A DNA stretch of 7,608 bases from the NCBI GenBank assembly GCA_030601615.1, contig JAUVTH010000065.1:1-7608 (forward strand), given 5' to 3'. The DNA comes from Gemmatimonadota bacterium (GTDB lineage: Bacteria; Gemmatimonadota; Gemmatimonadetes; Palauibacterales; Palauibacteraceae). The notes below the pieces were generated by a model, which saw only the letters and a program-made list of their open reading frames with translations, was not told the origin of the DNA and did no database searches. Positions 5,512-7,608 of the stretch are shown here, piece after piece. The translations under genes were made by a program, and so were the position numbers. The number at the start of each line of letters is the position of its first letter. Positions within the stretch are counted from its first letter, which is position 1.

Positions 5512-6517
5512 ACAGGGCTACCTCGTGTCCCTCACGCGCCGACCGGTAGCAGGCCTCCAGTACTTCGATCAGCCGCACCTGGTCCTCGTGCGCCTCGAGT
5601 GGCTTCTCGCCTCGCACGTACCGGAGGAAGTCTCCCCACTCCTGCCGGTAAGAGTCCGTGTACAGCTCGGCCGGCGGCCTGTCCATCGGCGGGGTCACGT
5701 CCATGACTCCGGACTCGGTCGTGGCGAGGAGCTGGAGCGGATAAGAGTAGGCCGATCCCCGGTTTCCCAGCACGACCACCGAGTGGCGGTCTCTCTCGTC
5801 GATCAGCTCCCACGTGACTTCGACCGTCGCCGAAATTCCACCCTCGAGCCCCAAATGAACGGAGGCCGCGGTTTCCACCTCTCCCTCGCCGTGAAGCCTC
5901 GCGCACAGACGCTCCACGGCCGGATAATCCAGGATCCAGAGCAGAACATCGAGTGCTTGCGCGCCAAGGTCCATGAGCACTCCACCGCCGGCTCTTGCCG
6001 GGTCTCGACGCCACCCGCGGCGCGGCCTGCGCGACCGGCGATTGAGCCAGATGGAGCGGATGTGGTTCACGGACCCGACTTCCTGGCTGGCCACGAAATG
6101 CTTGATCGCCCGCAGGTCGAATCGATAGCGCAGGTTGTTCGCTACCATCAGCTCGCGTCCCGCTTCCGATGCGGCATCGATCAGGCGGCGGGCAGTCGCC
6201 GACTCGGATACGAAGGGCCGCTCGCACATCACATGTGCGCCGAGTGCGAGGGCCGACAGGACTCCGGACTCGTGCTCGCTGGTTGGCGAACAGACGAGGA
6301 CAGCATCGAAGGCGGCCTGGTCGGCAAGCTCGTCCAGCGTGGAAGCCACGGCGTCGATCTCGAAACGTTCGGCGATCGTCCTGGCCTTCACCACGTCGGT
6401 ATCAACAAGGCCAGCCACGGTGACATCTCTCAGGCGCTTGAGAATGGGCAGGTGAACGACCTGGGCCGCACCACCGGCCCCCAGAACAGCAACGTTGACG
6501 GTGCGGGGCACGGGCAC
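5510..6517 (-). CDS. Gfo/Idh/MocA-family oxidoreductase with altered catalytic residues
   Basis: This 335-residue protein has the usual family length. The N-terminal Rossmann domain shows VAVLGAGGAAQVVHLP (9-24) with the dinucleotide-binding glycines, an acidic residue (Asp39) after the second strand suggesting a preference for NAD(H), and VLVCSPTSEH (73-82). The alpha/beta C-terminal domain begins near residue 125 and contains the GGGVLMDLGAQALD motif (177-190). The family normally has a Lys in E-K-P and a His in D-x-G-x-H-x-x-D; here they read Glu99-Arg100-Pro101 and DLGAQALD with Gln187, while Asp183 is kept. An Arg-rich run (160-175) precedes the motif. Family members usually oxidise or reduce sugars, inositols or related hydroxyl compounds, so a sugar substrate is likely but unproven, and activity itself is uncertain. 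The GTG start follows AAGGAG at seven bases. Confidence 0.88.
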   Translation of the reverse strand: MPVPRTVNVAVLGAGGAAQVVHLPILKRLRDVTVAGLVDTDVVKARTIAERFEIDAVASTLDELADQAAFDAVLVCSPTSEHESGVLSALALGAHVMCERPFVSESATARRLIDAASEAGRELMVANNLRYRFDLRAIKHFVASQEVGSVNHIRSIWLNRRSRRPRRGWRRDPARAGGGVLMDLGAQALDVLLWILDYPAVERLCARLHGEGEVETAASVHLGLEGGISATVEVTWELIDERDRHSVVVLGNRGSAYSYPLQLLATTESGVMDVTPPMDRPPAELYTDSYRQEWGDFLRYVRGEKPLEAHEDQVRLIEVLEACYRSAREGHEVAL

Positions 6518-6524
6518 GGGTGGT

Positions 6525-6530
6525 CTCCTT
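6525..6530 (-). promoter_or_regulatory. Shine-Dalgarno site for the oxidoreductase
   Basis: AAGGAG read on the minus strand lies seven bases before the GTG at 6517 and fixes that start over the second in-frame GTG two codons later. It lies in the 36-base gap after the outer-membrane protein stop. Confidence 0.75.
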
Positions 6531-6553
6531 TCAGCTCGCTTCGATCAGATGCG

Positions 6554-7192
6554 TCAGAACCGGTACGCGACGCCCGCGTAGACGGCCACGTTGCTGGCAG
6601 CGGTCACGAGCGTGCCGCGCACATCTGAGTACAGACGAAGGTGGTTGCCGACCTCCAGCTCCAGGCCGCCTACGATCGACAGCCCGGCTGTGACCACCGC
6701 GCCATCCAGAAACGTGCCCTGAATCGCCGGACCTGAATCGTTCAGCACGTACATGTCGATGCCGGCCCCGAGGTAAGGCGCCAGCGCCGGATCGGGCAGC
6801 GTCCATTGCAGGTCCAGCCCTACGACCCAGTAGTCGCGCGTCAGTTCTCCAAGGTCGATGTTGCAGTCCGGCGGATTGCACAGGGACTCGAGATTGCTCT
6901 CGAACTTCGCAACAGCCTTATCCTCGATATCGGCCTTCCAGTACGCAAAACGTGGTACGACGCGAATGTACGGGCCGAGGAATCCCAGGTCGGCTCTTAC
7001 CCCGAACCCGACCGTGCCTTTCGCGTCCTTCGCGTTTGCCCAGACAACCTCGACTCCGACCGCTTGCAAGCCCAGGTGCTCGTAGTCGTACTCCTCCAGA
7101 TTCTGGGCAGCGCCTTCGCTGGCCCCGAACAGAACGGCCATGGCCACCGCCGACACCAGCCCGGTGGAACGAGGCCCGCGCATTCCCCTCAT
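6554..7192 (-). CDS. Outer-membrane beta-barrel protein of unknown role
   Basis: This 212-residue protein starts with a signal peptide: basic residues (2-8), a hydrophobic core around 11-24, and a small-residue site near EGAA|QN (26-31). The mature part alternates polar and hydrophobic residues with Gly and aromatics, as in membrane strands (VGFGVRADLGFLGPYIRVVPRFAYW; LAPYLGAGIDMYVL; LRLYSDVRG; VAVYAGVAYRF). It ends in Phe, the usual signal for outer-membrane assembly. A small barrel of about eight strands is expected. Two cysteines in LCNPPDCN (Cys105, Cys110) lie in a likely loop and could form a disulfide. The ATG overlaps the SpoIID-type stop codon in ATGA and has AAGGAG seven bases upstream; a second in-frame ATG at residue 4 is less well placed. 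No enzymatic motif is seen. It resembles small barrels I recall from Gemmatimonadota, an unchecked impression. Confidence 0.82.
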   Translation of the reverse strand: MRGMRGPRSTGLVSAVAMAVLFGASEGAAQNLEEYDYEHLGLQAVGVEVVWANAKDAKGTVGFGVRADLGFLGPYIRVVPRFAYWKADIEDKAVAKFESNLESLCNPPDCNIDLGELTRDYWVVGLDLQWTLPDPALAPYLGAGIDMYVLNDSGPAIQGTFLDGAVVTAGLSIVGGLELEVGNHLRLYSDVRGTLVTAASNVAVYAGVAYRF

Positions 7193-7608
7193 CCGTCGTC
7201 TCCTTCATACACGTCTGCGAGAGTGGCCCCCGGGTAGTAGGCTTCGAGGATCTGCTTGTAGGTCTGGCCGGCGCGGGCGCGACCGATGGCGCCCCACTGA
7301 CACATCCCGGCACCGTGACCATAGCCACGGCCCTGAAGCTCCACCAGACCGCCGCTACCCTCCGCGACCGCGAAATCGGTGGAATTCAGGATCCGATTGT
7401 CACCGGGAAGCGCCCGTCGAATGTCGAGACGGCTGAGTATCAGATCCATCCCCACACCGCGGAACGCCAGGTCTCTGACTCTTCCGCTCGGCGTACGGTG
7501 AACGACCTCCAGCTCTTCCACGCGTCCCAGATCATCGACCCGCACGCCGAAATGAGCGGCCAGCTCCCGCCTCGATACCGAGTCGAGCTCCTGGCGGGTC
7601 CAGGAAAC
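7189..7608 (-). CDS. SpoIID/LytB-domain wall protein, C-terminal part only
   Basis: The frame is open from the window edge to the TGA at 7191-7189, giving 139 residues of the C-terminal end; the start is outside. The visible part reads WTRQEL at the left, then a beta segment with PSGRVRDLAFRGVG (residues 40-53), the IRRALPGDNRILNS segment (63-76), and the family's hallmark glycine-rich motif GRGYGHGAGMCQWGA (93-107), followed by GQTYKQILEAYYPGA. SpoIID proteins are lytic transglycosylases that cut peptidoglycan glycans stripped of stem peptides; LytB is an amidase enhancer with the same domain. Non-sporulating bacteria carry relatives with wall-remodelling roles. The catalytic Glu known from SpoIID lies further N-terminal and cannot be seen, so activity is not testable here. 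It shares four bases with the outer-membrane gene, suggesting coupled translation. Confidence 0.85.
   Translation of the reverse strand, partial: VSWTRQELDSVSRRELAAHFGVRVDDLGRVEELEVVHRTPSGRVRDLAFRGVGMDLILSRLDIRRALPGDNRILNSTDFAVAEGSGGLVELQGRGYGHGAGMCQWGAIGRARAGQTYKQILEAYYPGATLADVYEGDDG
7200..7205 (-). promoter_or_regulatory. Shine-Dalgarno site for the outer-membrane protein
   Basis: AAGGAG on the minus strand lies seven bases before the ATG at 7192, inside the last codons of the SpoIID-type gene. The same hexamer at the same spacing precedes the oxidoreductase start, which supports both start choices. Confidence 0.75.

Noticed and set aside
5525..6628. Plus-strand open frame of 367 codons over the oxidoreductase
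   Set aside because: It is antisense to a gene with intact Rossmann motifs and a good ribosome binding site. The translation has no recognisable fold.
7189..7545. A complete 118-residue gene starting at GTG 7545
   Set aside because: The frame continues to 7608 with family-like sequence (WTRQEL...), and a SpoIID protein would be much longer; it is the tail of a cut gene.

Overview
The window is GC-rich, densely coded bacterial DNA that looks chromosomal. It carries seven protein genes, of which the first and last are cut by the window edges. The protein set suggests a diderm, non-model bacterium: an outer-membrane beta-barrel protein with a signal peptide and a C-terminal Phe, a SpoIID/LytB-type wall protein, GTG starts, and a CBS-fused GCS2 ligase. 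The barrel protein resembles what I recall from Gemmatimonadota, but that placement is an inference and was not checked by any search. I see no mobile element, tRNA, rRNA or CRISPR array.

Left half, plus strand. The end of a regulator comes first (2-712). It has a receiver-like domain and then what looks like a GGDEF-like fold, and both have lost their key catalytic or phosphorylation residues. A 63-residue single-pass membrane protein with a strong ribosome binding site follows (781-972). A 186-base gap then holds two inverted repeats. After it comes a tightly coupled pair: a glutamate-cysteine-ligase-like (GCS2) enzyme fused to two CBS domains (about 1159-3087), and a succinylglutamate desuccinylase/aspartoacylase-type zinc hydrolase (3084-4304) whose GTG start overlaps the ligase stop codon in GTGA. 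One enzyme would form an amide bond and the other would break one, and the CBS pair suggests control by adenine nucleotides or a related ligand.

Right half, minus strand, read from right to left. The C-terminal part of a SpoIID/LytB protein (7608-7189) overlaps an outer-membrane protein gene in ATGA (7192-6554). Then come a Gfo/Idh/MocA-type NAD(P)-dependent oxidoreductase (6517-5510) and a class V PLP-dependent aminotransferase-fold enzyme (5499-4318). The spacings are -4, 36 and 10 bases and each start has a Shine-Dalgarno-like sequence, so this looks like one operon mixing envelope proteins with two small-molecule enzymes.

The two gene groups converge with only 13 bases between their stop codons (4304 and 4318) and no convincing intrinsic terminator. 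The best leads are the ligase-CBS/hydrolase pair, the oxidoreductase with substituted catalytic residues inside an envelope-type operon, and the doubly degenerate regulator.
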